Notes: a model not told the origin generated them from the sequence alone. A stretch of DNA of 64,000 nucleotides from Lachnospiraceae bacterium AF51-6-b8A (GCA_027682585.1 JAQCZH010000003.1:1-64000); one strand, 5' to 3'; shown: positions 11,155 to 20,146, counted from the first letter of the stretch. Made by a program: numbers and translations.

Positions 11155-11598
11155 CTACTCCCGGGCCAAAATCTTGACATAGCCGATCCCCTCAGTCTTC
11201 TCAATGGTATTGATCATATCGGAGAGATCCAGTGTCTCCGGCAGCACCTCTACACTAAGGGTGATTGAAGCCATATTATTGACCGGAATCGACTGATGCA
11301 GGGTCAGAATATTGGCGTGATACTCAGCTACAATGTGGATAACGGAAGACAGAAGCCCCGGCGCGTCTTCCAGGGAAATCATCAGGGTGATGGTCCTGCC
11401 CCGGTTGTTCTCATGGAATTTAAAAATATCATCCTTATACTTATAGAAAGAAGAGCGGCTGATTCCAATGGTCGCTGTCGCCTCCTGAATGGAATTGCAG
11501 CGGCCCAAGTCCAACAGGTTCTTAGCTCGTACCACCTTGAGCAAAACCTCCGGCACCGCCTTCTCCTTAAGAACATAATATATTGTCTTCTCTGTCAT
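11155..11598 (-). CDS. ACT domain-containing protein (UPF0735/PheB-like)
   Basis: A 147-residue protein of the UPF0735 type. The N-terminal 70 residues contain a helix-turn-helix-like stretch (SIQEATATIGISRSSFYKYKDDIF). The C-terminal half is an ACT domain (ITLMISLEDAPGLLSSVIHIVAEYHANILTLHQ) of the kind that binds amino acids. The first ATG with a usable ribosome site (AAGAGG) is at 11598; a GTG further upstream is less convincing. It is 64 bases upstream of hom in the same direction, so a role in sensing aspartate-family amino acids is plausible but inferred. Confidence 0.85.
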   Translation of the reverse strand: MTEKTIYYVLKEKAVPEVLLKVVRAKNLLDLGRCNSIQEATATIGISRSSFYKYKDDIFKFHENNRGRTITLMISLEDAPGLLSSVIHIVAEYHANILTLHQSIPVNNMASITLSVEVLPETLDLSDMINTIEKTEGIGYVKILARE

Positions 11599-11755
11599 GG
11601 GATGAGCCTCTTGTCCTTGTCTCATGTACACTTGTGTTGCCTTGACGATACTAACACACTTCCCTGCCCGGGAGCCAGCTCTGTGCCTATGTGCTTTCTC
11701 CGCATCGAAAAGCGCGCCGATGCTTCAAAGGTATTTCTTCACAGGAGAAGAATAC

Positions 11756-12895
11756 TCAGTCCTCCGACATGGCGTTCCTGTCCGGGCAGCCTAAAGAGAG
11801 CCAGCGCAGATAAGCATTGATAAAGGGATTGATATCTCCGTCCATAACACTGGAAACATTCCCGGTCTCCTCGCCGGTCCGCAGATCTTTGACCATCGTA
11901 TAGGGCTGAAAGACATAGGAGCGGATCTGATTGCCCCAGGCAATGTCGGTGACTTCTCCCCGGATGCCCTCAGCCTTGGCTCTCTGCTCCTCCATCTTGA
12001 GCATATAGAGCTTGGCCTTGAGCATCTGCATGGCCTTGTCCTTATTCATATGCTGTGACCGCTCATTTTGGCACTGAACTACAATCCCTGTAGGGAAATG
12101 GGTGATTCGAATGGCAGAGGAGGTCTTGTTGATGTGCTGACCGCCGGCGCCTGAGGAACGATAGGTATCAATACGGATATCTTCATCTCTGACCTCAACA
12201 TCCAGATCCTGTTCAAGTTCCGGCATGACATCACAGGAAGAGAAGGAAGTCTGGCGCTTTCCATTGGCATTGAAGGGTGAAATGCGCACCAGCCGATGAA
12301 CCCCCTTCTCACTCTTTAAATATCCGTAGGCATTCTCTCCATTGACCTGGAAGGTGACTGCCTTGATGCCGGCCTCGTCGCCATCCAGATAATCCAGTTC
12401 CTCCACCTCAAAACCCTGTGCCGCTGCCCAACGGGTATACATGCGGTAGAGCATAGCCGTCCAGTCGCAGGCTTCCGTCCCGCCGGCGCCGGCATGCAGA
12501 GTTACGATCGCGTTATTCGGATCAAACTCTCCGGAGAGCAGGGTCTTGATCCGGACCTTTTCGAAGTCCTCCTGCATCTGATCCATCATAAGACGAATCT
12601 CTCCCACCATGTCCGCATCATCCTCTTCGTTGGCCATATCCATGAGCATGCCGATCTCCTCTATGCTGCTCTCCAGCTTATCGGCAATCTCAACGTCGTC
12701 TTTTAAGGACTTGAGTTCCTTCATCTTCCTGGCGGACAGATCGGCATCATTCCAGAAGTCCGGAGCCTCCATCTCGCGATTTAATTCTTCAATCTTCTGG
12801 TGCTTAGACTCCAGATCCAGGGCCCTTGTCACTTCAGCCAGGGGTTCCCTGTAACTCTCCAGTTCCTGTCGCATCGGGTCTAATTCAATCAGCAT
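11756..12895 (-). CDS. prfB: peptide chain release factor 2
   Basis: RF2 releases peptides at UGA and UAA. The 379-residue protein carries the SPF recognition tripeptide (ISPFNANGKRQTSFSS) and the catalytic GGQ in SGAGGQHINKTSSAIR. The early region VTRALDLESKHQKIEEL corresponds to the site where many bacteria need a +1 frameshift through an internal UGA; here the frame is continuous, so that autoregulatory frameshift is absent. Two short hairpins follow the stop codon, one with a GCATCG/CGATGC stem. It lies downstream of ctpA. Confidence 0.96.
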   Translation of the reverse strand: MLIELDPMRQELESYREPLAEVTRALDLESKHQKIEELNREMEAPDFWNDADLSARKMKELKSLKDDVEIADKLESSIEEIGMLMDMANEEDDADMVGEIRLMMDQMQEDFEKVRIKTLLSGEFDPNNAIVTLHAGAGGTEACDWTAMLYRMYTRWAAAQGFEVEELDYLDGDEAGIKAVTFQVNGENAYGYLKSEKGVHRLVRISPFNANGKRQTSFSSCDVMPELEQDLDVEVRDEDIRIDTYRSSGAGGQHINKTSSAIRITHFPTGIVVQCQNERSQHMNKDKAMQMLKAKLYMLKMEEQRAKAEGIRGEVTDIAWGNQIRSYVFQPYTMVKDLRTGEETGNVSSVMDGDINPFINAYLRWLSLGCPDRNAMSED

Positions 12896-13044
12896 AATGA
12901 TCCTTCCACTGGCCGCAGCCGCTTCCTATGTTGTATGATTACCGTGCCAAAAATATTCCTGTCTGTCGCTGTTTCCCGCTGCGAAAGACCTTCCTCTCAT
13001 CTGTCATGAAATGTGCCAAACTCTTCCCACTGCGAAAGAGACTC

Positions 13045-14379
13045 TTATCGCAGTTGTTTCTGCAGGGTCTCAATGGCCCGGCCCACTTCGTTGTCCTTCA
13101 GTATATCATAGGTCCCCGCATTCGTGGATTTTGTCTCAGAGACATCCATGGGGATATCCGGAGTGATCCCCTTCTTGTGAATGGATTCTCCATTGGGAGT
13201 GTAGTAACTGGAAACGGTGATTTTAACCGCGGATCCGTCTGCCAGCCGCATGGTCTGCTGCACAATCCCTTTTCCGAAGGTTGTCTGCCCGATCAGAGTT
13301 CCCTTGTGATAGTCACGAATGGCTCCGGCAAAGATCTCTGCCGCAGAGGCAGAGTTTTTAGATGTCAAAACGGCAATTGGTATCTTGAGCTCATCTTTGC
13401 CGTCAGAACAATAGTCAGTCCTCTTTCCCTGTTTGTCCACCATGTAGACGCTGGTTCCCTCCGGCAGGATATGATTCAGAATATCCGTAACGGATGTGAC
13501 CATACCGCCCGGGTTGTTGCGGACATCAAAGATGACCCCATTCATGCCCTGTTTCTTCAGGTCATCCATAGCCGCCAGATATTCCTTCAGCGTATTCTCA
13601 CTGAATTGATCGATGCGGACATAGCCGATCCCGTCAGCCGCCATCTGATGAAAGACGCTTGGAATTTCAATTCTGCGTCTGGCAACGGAAAGCACCTTCT
13701 CACTGCCATCTGCCCGCCGCAGGGTCAGTTCCACCTGACTCTTCTCCTGGCCACGCACTCTTGCGACAATATCCTCCAGAGAGAGAGCCTCTGTGCTCTG
13801 ATTCCCCACTTTCTCAATGAGATCGCCGGAGACCATGCCGGCTTCCCCAGCAGGAGATTTGTCATAAACAGTCACTACCTTGATCTTTCCATCTTCCGTC
13901 TTCATCATGGATACTCCGATCCCGACGAAGGAGCCGGTCATAGAGGCCATGAGATCTTCATATTCCCTTGCCGTGTAGTACTCCGTGTAGGGATCCCCCA
14001 TAGCCTCCATGATCCCCTTGTACATGCCCTTCTCCATGGCCTTCTGATCCACATCCTGATAATAGTAGCGATTGATGATCTTCTCCAGGGCAGCCAGCTT
14101 GGCATAACTGGCCGGATTGACCGCGGATCCGCCCTTCCCGATCGCGCAGGCGCTGATCCCAAAGATCAGAACCAGGATCAGAAGAGTCGCCAAAACCCCG
14201 GTAAAAACCCCTTTGCCAAAAGATCCTCTTTTTGCCTTCCTGTTCTTTCTCCCTTTTCTCCGTTCCTCTGAAGATGCATTTGAATCTGTCAGCTCCACGG
14301 GATGCTCTGGTGCACGCTCCTCTACTGATTCCTGATGTTCTTTTGTCTCCTCGCCGTTAAGCTGCTTCTTCTCATCCAT
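13045..14379 (-). CDS. ctpA: S41-family C-terminal processing protease CtpA
   Basis: A membrane-anchored serine protease of 444 residues. A highly charged cytoplasmic N terminus (residues 1-52) is followed by one transmembrane segment (about 53-75), a PDZ domain (about 130-215, beginning GSFVGIGVSM) and the S41 catalytic domain. By alignment with E. coli Prc, Ser345 (SASAAEIF) and Lys370 (TFGKG) form the dyad. It lies with ftsEX and prfB, an order common in Clostridia, and likely acts on cell-wall-associated substrates outside the membrane. Confidence 0.93.
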   Translation of the reverse strand: MDEKKQLNGEETKEHQESVEERAPEHPVELTDSNASSEERRKGRKNRKAKRGSFGKGVFTGVLATLLILVLIFGISACAIGKGGSAVNPASYAKLAALEKIINRYYYQDVDQKAMEKGMYKGIMEAMGDPYTEYYTAREYEDLMASMTGSFVGIGVSMMKTEDGKIKVVTVYDKSPAGEAGMVSGDLIEKVGNQSTEALSLEDIVARVRGQEKSQVELTLRRADGSEKVLSVARRRIEIPSVFHQMAADGIGYVRIDQFSENTLKEYLAAMDDLKKQGMNGVIFDVRNNPGGMVTSVTDILNHILPEGTSVYMVDKQGKRTDYCSDGKDELKIPIAVLTSKNSASAAEIFAGAIRDYHKGTLIGQTTFGKGIVQQTMRLADGSAVKITVSSYYTPNGESIHKKGITPDIPMDVSETKSTNAGTYDILKDNEVGRAIETLQKQLR

Positions 14380-14401
14380 GGCGCATTTCCTCCTGAGCGC
14401 A

Positions 14402-14438
14402 GAAATACATCCCCCGGGATAAACGGGCGATGTATTTC
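14402..14438 (-). repeat. intercistronic hairpin between ftsX and ctpA
   Basis: GAAATACATC and its complement GATGTATTTC, 10 base pairs, enclose an inner CCCG/CGGG stem. There is no U-tract after it, so it may be an RNA stability or processing element rather than a terminator. Confidence 0.6.
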
Positions 14439-14487
14439 CATAACAAATATCCCTGAGACGGCAAACCGCTTTCGCAGAGCGGTTTCC

Positions 14488-15378
14488 TTACACTTTCAGA
14501 TGTCGCTTTAAGGTCATGCGACTTCCCAGATATCCGATGCCCACCCCCAGAACCAGAGAGACAGGAACCAGGATGCGGAAAATACTCATGATCGGAATAA
14601 AATCCATCATTCCGCTCAGGAAGGAGAACTTACCGGATACATAACCGACAATTCCCTGGTACATGAAGAAGAGCGCCGCCAGGGGAATCAGAGCCCCGAG
14701 GAACCCAATCACCACCCCTTCCACAACAAAAGGTGAGCGGATGAACCGATCTTTGGCACCAATCAGCTTCATAATGCTGATCTCCTCCTTGCGGACAGAG
14801 ATCCCGACCGTGATGGTATTGTTGATCAGGAAAATAGCCACAGCAATCAATATGGCCACAACCCCCACAGAAACATACTTGAGCAGCCGATTAAAGTCAG
14901 ACAGGGTCTTAGCCGCCACCTCTGACTGGTTGACCTGGCGGACACCGTCCACCGTCTTTAGATACTCCACCAGGGATCCCTGCTCGGAGACGTCATTGAG
15001 AAAGACCTGGTAGTTGGCTGAATTGGCCAGGGGGTTGTCCTCCTTGAATCCATCCGCCAGATTCTCATTGTTTTTGAAATAATTCTGCTTGAAGGAATTC
15101 CAAGCTTCATCCGCGGAGACATAGCGGTAGTTCTTCACCTCCGGTCTCGTCTTAATCGCATCCCCGATGGCATTGACCTGATCCTGGCTGATTCCGTCCA
15201 CGAAGAAGACGGTGACCGCCACACCCTGCTCCGCTTCCCTGACCATCTGTGAGAAATTGGTCACCAGAGAGTAAAAGACTCCAAAGAGGAAGATGGTGGC
15301 CGCCATGGTCGCAATGGAGGCCAGGGAAAACATCTTGTTATGCCAGATATTTCGAAAACCTTGCTTAATATTATACAT
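14488..15378 (-). CDS. ftsX: cell division ABC transporter permease-like protein FtsX
   Basis: FtsX is the membrane half of FtsEX, which activates peptidoglycan hydrolases at the septum or side wall without transporting a substrate. The N-terminal [20 protein letters not shown] is characteristic, then TM1 (about 20-40), a large extracellular domain to about residue 165, and three C-terminal membrane segments. I choose the ATG at 15378 (296 residues) because it matches the family N terminus; its GGAAGGAG is rather distant (15 bases), and an upstream ATG at 15405 lies inside ftsE without a site. It overlaps the end of ftsE. Confidence 0.93.
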   Translation of the reverse strand: MYNIKQGFRNIWHNKMFSLASIATMAATIFLFGVFYSLVTNFSQMVREAEQGVAVTVFFVDGISQDQVNAIGDAIKTRPEVKNYRYVSADEAWNSFKQNYFKNNENLADGFKEDNPLANSANYQVFLNDVSEQGSLVEYLKTVDGVRQVNQSEVAAKTLSDFNRLLKYVSVGVVAILIAVAIFLINNTITVGISVRKEEISIMKLIGAKDRFIRSPFVVEGVVIGFLGALIPLAALFFMYQGIVGYVSGKFSFLSGMMDFIPIMSIFRILVPVSLVLGVGIGYLGSRMTLKRHLKV

Positions 15379-16057
15379 GCTTTGGACTTGTCTCTCCTTC
15401 CACATCGCTGACCAGACAGCCGCGCTTGATAGCGATAACGCGCTTCTTCATAGCCTTGACGATCTCTATGTTATGGGTCACGACAACGACAGTTGTTCCA
15501 TCCTGGTTAATCTTCTCCAGAAGCTGCATCACCTCCCAGGCATTCTTATTGTCCAGATTGCCAGTGGGCTCATCTGCCAGAATTAATTTCGGGCTGTTGA
15601 CAATCGCACGGGCAATCGCCACTCGCTGCTGCTCACCACCGGAGAGCTGGCGGGGAAGCGATTTATACTTGGACGCCAGACCAACCAAAGTCAGAACCAT
15701 GGGGACTCTTCTTTGGATATCTCTCTTCCTGGACTCGGTAACCCGCATGGCGAATGCCACGTTCTCATATACATTGCGATCCGGCAATAGACGGAAGTTC
15801 TGAAAAATAGTACCGATGCGGCGACGGAACAGGGGCACCTGGCGATGCCGCATCTTGTTCAGATTCTGCCCCCCCACCGTAATGGTCCCCTTGGTGGGCT
15901 TTAATTCATTCAGCATAAGCTTAATCAGAGTGGATTTACCAGATCCGGATGCACCGGTAATAAAGACGAACTCTCCCGGCTTAATATGCAGGCTAATATC
16001 ATCCAGGGCCGGGATACCGGCTTCATAGGACTTGCTCACATGTTCTAAGGTGATCAT
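15371..16057 (-). CDS. ftsE: cell division ATP-binding protein FtsE
   Basis: The ATPase partner of FtsX, 228 residues. Walker A is GASGSGKST, the ABC signature is [14 protein letters not shown], and Walker B is [12 protein letters not shown], all intact. The ATG shares a base with the stop codon of the upstream regulator gene (TAATG), so regulator, ftsE and ftsX are probably translated from one message. In other Firmicutes the FtsEX partners are NlpC/P60 or CwlO-type hydrolases; an SH3-NlpC/P60 protein lies about 1.8 kb away. Confidence 0.95.
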   Translation of the reverse strand: MITLEHVSKSYEAGIPALDDISLHIKPGEFVFITGASGSGKSTLIKLMLNELKPTKGTITVGGQNLNKMRHRQVPLFRRRIGTIFQNFRLLPDRNVYENVAFAMRVTESRKRDIQRRVPMVLTLVGLASKYKSLPRQLSGGEQQRVAIARAIVNSPKLILADEPTGNLDNKNAWEVMQLLEKINQDGTTVVVVTHNIEIVKAMKKRVIAIKRGCLVSDVEGETSPKHV

Positions 16058-17145
16058 TAGTAGTTCTGCTCCTCCATATACTTCATATACTTTACTACCA
16101 TCAGGGCAATCTTGAAGGTGATCGCGTCTGAGAAGACGCGGAGATCAAGCCCTGTTGACTTCTCCAGTTTATCCAGCCGATAGACCAGCGTGTTGCGGTG
16201 AATATAGAGCTGGCGGGAAGTCTCCGATACATTCAGGCTATTCTCAAAGAACTTATTAATTGTGACAAGCGTCTCCTCGTCAAAGTCCTCCGGGGACTTA
16301 TTGGCAAAAATCTCCCGAATGAACATCTTACAGAGAGGAATCGGCAGCTGATAGATAAGTCTTCCGATCCCAAGCTTGGAATAGGCAATCACCTGATTTT
16401 CCTCAAAGAAGATCTTGCCGACGTCAAGGGCCATTCCAGCCTCCTTATAAGAACGGGACGCGTCCTTGAGTTCTCCCACAATGGTTCCGTAGGAGACCCG
16501 GATCCGCTTGTCCCTGTGATCCCGAAAGGAGTCAATGATCACCTCTGCAGATCGTTCAACATCGGTGTAGCCCTCATCATCCGCAAGTTCTTTGAGAACC
16601 ACTACATTGCGCTCATCCACAGCCGTAACAAAGTCCCTGCTCCTGCCGGAGAAGACCGACCGGACACGATCCAGTTCATCTCCCTCCTCGCTGCCTGCGA
16701 TCTCAACAATCATGACAACGCGACGGGCGCTGGTCTCAATGTGCAGCTTCTTGGATCGATTGTAAATATCGACCAGGAGCAGATTATCCAAGAGCAGATT
16801 CTTGATAAAGTTGTCCTTATCGAAGCGCTCCTTGTAAGCCACCATCAGCTCCTGAATCTGGAAACTGGCCATCTTGCCGATCATAAATACAGACTCATCA
16901 TCGCCGTGGAGGACAACAATGAATTCTAAGTGCTGATCATCAAAAACTTTAAAAAAATGACATCCCAAAGCGATCTGGCTCTCAGCAGGAGAAGCCGCGA
17001 ATTCTTTGGCCGCAGGGATGTAGTTCTCCACCTCTGGAAACGTCGTCGCCAGGACACTTCCCTCCGCATCAAGCACGGCCAGACTGTGCCTGGTAATATG
17101 ATGCAGGCCATCGATGGTATTCTGCAGGATTTGATTTGAAATCAT
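16057..17145 (-). CDS. PucR/CdaR-like transcriptional regulator
   Basis: A 362-residue cytoplasmic regulator. The N terminus (about 1-140) resembles a sugar-diacid-recognition or GAF-like sensor, the middle is an alpha/beta domain typical of CdaR/PucR proteins, and the C-terminal 60 residues are a PucR-type helix-turn-helix (NVSETSRQLYIHRNTLVYRLDKLEKSTGLDL). GGAGGG precedes the ATG. It is fused in message to ftsE by a one-base overlap, which is an unusual context for this family. Upstream is TGTACA-AAG-TGTACA, a possible operator. The ligand is unknown. Confidence 0.82.
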   Translation of the reverse strand: MISNQILQNTIDGLHHITRHSLAVLDAEGSVLATTFPEVENYIPAAKEFAASPAESQIALGCHFFKVFDDQHLEFIVVLHGDDESVFMIGKMASFQIQELMVAYKERFDKDNFIKNLLLDNLLLVDIYNRSKKLHIETSARRVVMIVEIAGSEEGDELDRVRSVFSGRSRDFVTAVDERNVVVLKELADDEGYTDVERSAEVIIDSFRDHRDKRIRVSYGTIVGELKDASRSYKEAGMALDVGKIFFEENQVIAYSKLGIGRLIYQLPIPLCKMFIREIFANKSPEDFDEETLVTINKFFENSLNVSETSRQLYIHRNTLVYRLDKLEKSTGLDLRVFSDAITFKIALMVVKYMKYMEEQNY

Positions 17146-17164
17146 CTCATTCTCCCTCCACGCC

Positions 17165-17179
17165 TGTACAAAGTGTACA
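17165..17179. promoter_or_regulatory. TGTACA-N3-TGTACA possible operator
   Basis: Two copies of the palindrome TGTACA, three bases apart, 20 bases before the start of the PucR-like regulator gene. The position suits autoregulation; the binder is not known. Confidence 0.4.
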
Positions 17180-17427
17180 AGTGAAGCCGTTATTTTTATG
17201 CTGATTGCATATACTCATTCCAAGTCTAATACAAAATGCGCAGATTGGAAAGATGAAATTCTCACTTTCTTATGCATATTCACGGGTGATTTGCGGCGTC
17301 CAAATTCCTAAATCCTTTTTGGATGCAAGGTCAAGTCCAAATGCTTGAAAGTTGTTTTTTCGCCTTCTTACACAAAACATCTGTTTGTTTTTCATCCTGT
17401 CAAACAGGCATCCTCAAACCGATTTGA

Positions 17428-17498
17428 TGTGGATAATGTGGATAAGTCCGTGTATAAGTCCATTTCCCGGGCTTTTAGGAATTCGCATCTGTGGATAA
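17428..17498 (+). promoter_or_regulatory. cluster of DnaA boxes
   Basis: Three perfect 9-base DnaA boxes (TGTGGATAA, the complement of TTATCCACA) lie at 17428-17436, 17437-17445 and 17490-17498; the first two abut. A degenerate box with two mismatches lies at 17449-17457. They sit in a 668-base stretch (17146-17813) with no gene. There is no dnaA, dnaN or rpmH nearby and gene orientation does not switch here, so this is more likely a DnaA-binding control or titration site than the replication origin. Confidence 0.65.
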
Positions 17499-17698
17499 TT
17501 CTCCTCCCATCTGGAGAAGCCGATCCCCTCTCCCGAAAACCTGAATCAATTCTTGTGCAGGCTGATGATTTACGATTTATCCTCTGTTTATGCTTGACAG
17601 ATTGCGCGCAATTCCACTCAATTGGCCCCAAATAAATCCAGCCCCTCAGCAGGTGGCTTTCGCTCCGCCTGAAAAATCCAAAAATGTTTCATTGACAC

Positions 17699-17798
17699 AA
17701 AAAAAGGCTGTGAAATAAGGAAATGTCAACTGCCGCATTCGCATTACATCAATCTGTACCTGCGATGCGAGACAGCCGCTTTCACATATTCCACAGCC
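17699..17798 (-). repeat. long hairpin element, copy A (terminator-like)
   Basis: Read on the minus strand it is a long irregular hairpin closed by GGCTGTGGAATA and TATTTCACAGCC, with an internal TCGCAT/ATGCGA stem, then seven Ts. It begins 16 bases after the NlpC/P60 gene and would serve as its intrinsic terminator. It shares its closing stem and apical core (ATGTAAT followed by CGA) with a second copy at 62258-62354 in the valS leader. Confidence 0.7.
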
Positions 17799-17813
17799 CC
17801 TCAAGGATTTCTC

Positions 17814-19040
17814 TTATAGAACGCGGCGAACAGCCAGGATCGGCGCATAGTTCACATTGATATAGGTAATTCCCTTACTGGGATTTAAAGCGTTGATGAT
17901 CTTGCCGCCGCCGGCATAAATGCCGACATGACCGCTGTAGCATACAATATCGCCCACCTGCATATCAGAACTCGAAACCGCACGTCCCACGCCCCTGTCC
18001 GCAGAAGAAGAATGGGGAAGGCTGATCCCGAAGTGCTTGTAGACAGAAAGCACAAAACCAGAGCAGTCTGCGCCGGACGTCAGGCTGGTGCCGCCCCAGA
18101 CATAGGGGTTTCCGAGGAACTGTGACGCATAGGAGACAACAGCTGCACCGCTGGCAGAAGCCTCAGATCCGCTGGACACGGATGTCTGCTCCTCACTGCT
18201 GCTTGCAGCAGCCGCAACTCTCTGGCTTGTCCCTCTCCTGACAGCAGCCTTTCTGGAAGCTGCCGCAGCAGCCTTCTGCGCCGTTTCCTGCTCTGCCTTC
18301 TGTCTGGCAACCGCAGCCTCGACCGTCTCTCCATAATTATAATGGGTATCGACATCTACATAGTCATTTGAGACAAATCCCTCTGTATCCCTGCCATTCA
18401 CATTAGCGCGAACCTTGATCCAGCCGTCTGCCTGCTTGGAGAGATCAACACCTGTCACAACGGTATCCTTAGCGAATCCCGTCAGTATATCCGCGTCCAG
18501 GCTGGCATCCGAACGCATGCGCAACCCGTTCTCCTTCACCTTGACATCCGTCGTCTGAGCATTCTTGCAGGCCTGCTCATCTCCCACGGTAATCCCCTCA
18601 GCCTTCACATAACCACTGACGTTACCAGAACTGATATGAAGCCAGCCGTTCTCCTCTGTGTCGACCGTCATTGCGTTGTTATTGTAAAGATAACCAACCA
18701 GACGGGAGTTGTCATCAGCGCTCTCCCTGACATTGATTGCAGAATCTGTATGAGCGATTCCAATCTTGGCATATAAGGTTTTGTTCACTGCGGAACTGGT
18801 AACCATATCCGTCTGATTACTGCTGACCGTCGCCTCTGTCGATGTAGAAAGCATGTTCATCAGAGAGGATGATACACCTGACAAACTTCCCTGACTGGAT
18901 TCCTTGCCGCTTACCAGGGCCTGATCTGCCGTCGTGTCCTGCAGAGTCGCCGCCTGGGAACTGATCCCCGCGCCGGCAACAATTGCGGAGCCTGCAGCGA
19001 CAATTGCCATTGTCTTCACTGTTTTGCGATTTGCATTCAT
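17814..19040 (-). CDS. secreted SH3-domain NlpC/P60 peptidoglycan hydrolase
   Basis: A 408-residue exported cell-wall hydrolase. A signal peptide (about 1-31, ending near SSQAA) is followed by a serine/threonine-rich stretch, two bacterial SH3 domains (about 92-150 and 163-226), a Q/A/K-rich coiled-coil linker (about 240-295) and a C-terminal NlpC/P60 domain (about 300-408). The catalytic Cys is 326 (ADCSGF) and His 371 (GHVGIYAG). NlpC/P60 enzymes cleave D-Glu-diamino acid bonds in stem peptides. It has a perfect consensus promoter and its own terminator, so it is a single-gene unit and probably strongly expressed. Confidence 0.92.
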   Translation of the reverse strand: MNANRKTVKTMAIVAAGSAIVAGAGISSQAATLQDTTADQALVSGKESSQGSLSGVSSSLMNMLSTSTEATVSSNQTDMVTSSAVNKTLYAKIGIAHTDSAINVRESADDNSRLVGYLYNNNAMTVDTEENGWLHISSGNVSGYVKAEGITVGDEQACKNAQTTDVKVKENGLRMRSDASLDADILTGFAKDTVVTGVDLSKQADGWIKVRANVNGRDTEGFVSNDYVDVDTHYNYGETVEAAVARQKAEQETAQKAAAAASRKAAVRRGTSQRVAAAASSSEEQTSVSSGSEASASGAAVVSYASQFLGNPYVWGGTSLTSGADCSGFVLSVYKHFGISLPHSSSADRGVGRAVSSSDMQVGDIVCYSGHVGIYAGGGKIINALNPSKGITYINVNYAPILAVRRVL

Positions 19041-19122
19041 CTATACAACCTCACTTTAGGCTATCTTCATCTGTTACGATCTGACTGCTATAAATGTTAC
19101 ATTTATATTACGCACGAGTTTT

Positions 19123-19151
19123 ATTATAGAAGCCTGTCCTCTGCCTGTCAA
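19123..19151 (-). promoter_or_regulatory. consensus sigma-A promoter of the NlpC/P60 gene
   Basis: Minus-strand TTGACA (19146-19151), exactly 17 bases, then TATAAT (19123-19128). Both hexamers match the consensus perfectly. The leader to the ATG at 19040 is about 75 bases and contains the palindrome AAATGTTACATTT at 19092-19104, which occurs again at 19293-19305. Confidence 0.85.
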
Positions 19152-19297
19152 GTCAGAATCATCCCTCGTCATTCCACCCCAAATCCGCTCAGAAAGCCTG
19201 TATTTCAGGGGTTTTCGTTTAAGTCCGCTCTCTCGCTCTGCCAAAATCACCATCTGGCTTTTGTGAATTATTTATGAAATCAGTCATGAACGAAATG

Positions 19298-20146
19298 TTA
19301 CATTTTCTCTGTCTGCCGGATTTTCCCATTCTCTATGCTGACCCGCCCTTCTTTGTAGAGGTGTCCGACCGCTCTTTTGAAAGCATTTTTCGAGAGCCCA
19401 GTCTCCCGCCGGATCACCTCAGAGGAAGCCTTCTCCGTGAAAGGCAGGACACCCGCATATGCTTCAATCAGCTGCAAGATTGCCTCGGCGTCTTCATCGA
19501 TAACCTCATAGGACTTGCCTCGAATAGAGACATCCAACTTGCCATCTTCCTTGACCCCAGTCACCCGACAGCTAATCTGATCTCCGATCCGCAGATGCCT
19601 GGTATTCTCGTGGCGGGGAATCATTGCGGAATAAATGTCATCCACTGCGACGAAAGTTCCGAAATCATGGCCGAATTCATAGACCCTGGCCCTGACTTCA
19701 TCTCCCGCCTGATAAGGGGCGCCGCAGCGCAACATCTGATAGAGTCCCTTCATAGAGGCGGCCAGCCGCCGGGACTTATCCACATAGACCCGAACCAGGA
19801 TCTCATCCCCCGCCTCCACTCTGCCCAGCATCTGCCGGTAAGGCAGCAGAAGATCCTTCTCCAGTCCCCAGTCTAAGAAGGCTCCTATCCCGGTCACCTC
19901 CTTGACCTTCATTACGGCGAACTGATCCACCATGGCCAGCGGTCTGGCCATGGTGGCGATCAGACGGTCACTGGAATCTTTATATAGGAAGACATCCAGC
20001 CGGTCTCCCTGTTCACCCCCCTGAGGAAGCTGTTTTGAGGGTAGAAGAACCCGCTCCTTTCCTTCCATATTCTCTGCCAGATAGGCCCCGAAATCCACCC
20101 GTTTTACCAGAGTCAGCCGATTTACTTTTCCCAGCTCCATCTTCAT
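19298..20146 (-). CDS. cvfB: CvfB-like S1-domain RNA-binding protein
   Basis: A 282-residue protein of the CvfB family. Three S1-like domains are visible (about 1-65, 72-130 and 145-215; for example VKEVTGIGAFLDWGLEKDLLLPYRQM). They are followed by a winged-helix C terminus (IRRETGLSKNAFKRAVGHLYKEGRV). CvfB binds RNA and affects virulence-gene expression in staphylococci; here its role is unknown. Its start overlaps the thioesterase stop by four bases. The stretch 19152-19297 contains no further gene. Confidence 0.88.
   Translation of the reverse strand: MKMELGKVNRLTLVKRVDFGAYLAENMEGKERVLLPSKQLPQGGEQGDRLDVFLYKDSSDRLIATMARPLAMVDQFAVMKVKEVTGIGAFLDWGLEKDLLLPYRQMLGRVEAGDEILVRVYVDKSRRLAASMKGLYQMLRCGAPYQAGDEVRARVYEFGHDFGTFVAVDDIYSAMIPRHENTRHLRIGDQISCRVTGVKEDGKLDVSIRGKSYEVIDEDAEAILQLIEAYAGVLPFTEKASSEVIRRETGLSKNAFKRAVGHLYKEGRVSIENGKIRQTEKM

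Noticed and set aside
12928..13036. Imperfect repeat of GTGCCAAA and CTGCGAAAGA downstream of ctpA
   Set aside because: Two diverged partial copies only; too short to call an element, and no terminator shape is evident.
17146..17813. Chromosomal origin of replication at the DnaA boxes
   Set aside because: No dnaA, dnaN, rpmH or gyr genes nearby and no change of gene direction; the boxes are kept as a DnaA-binding cluster only.
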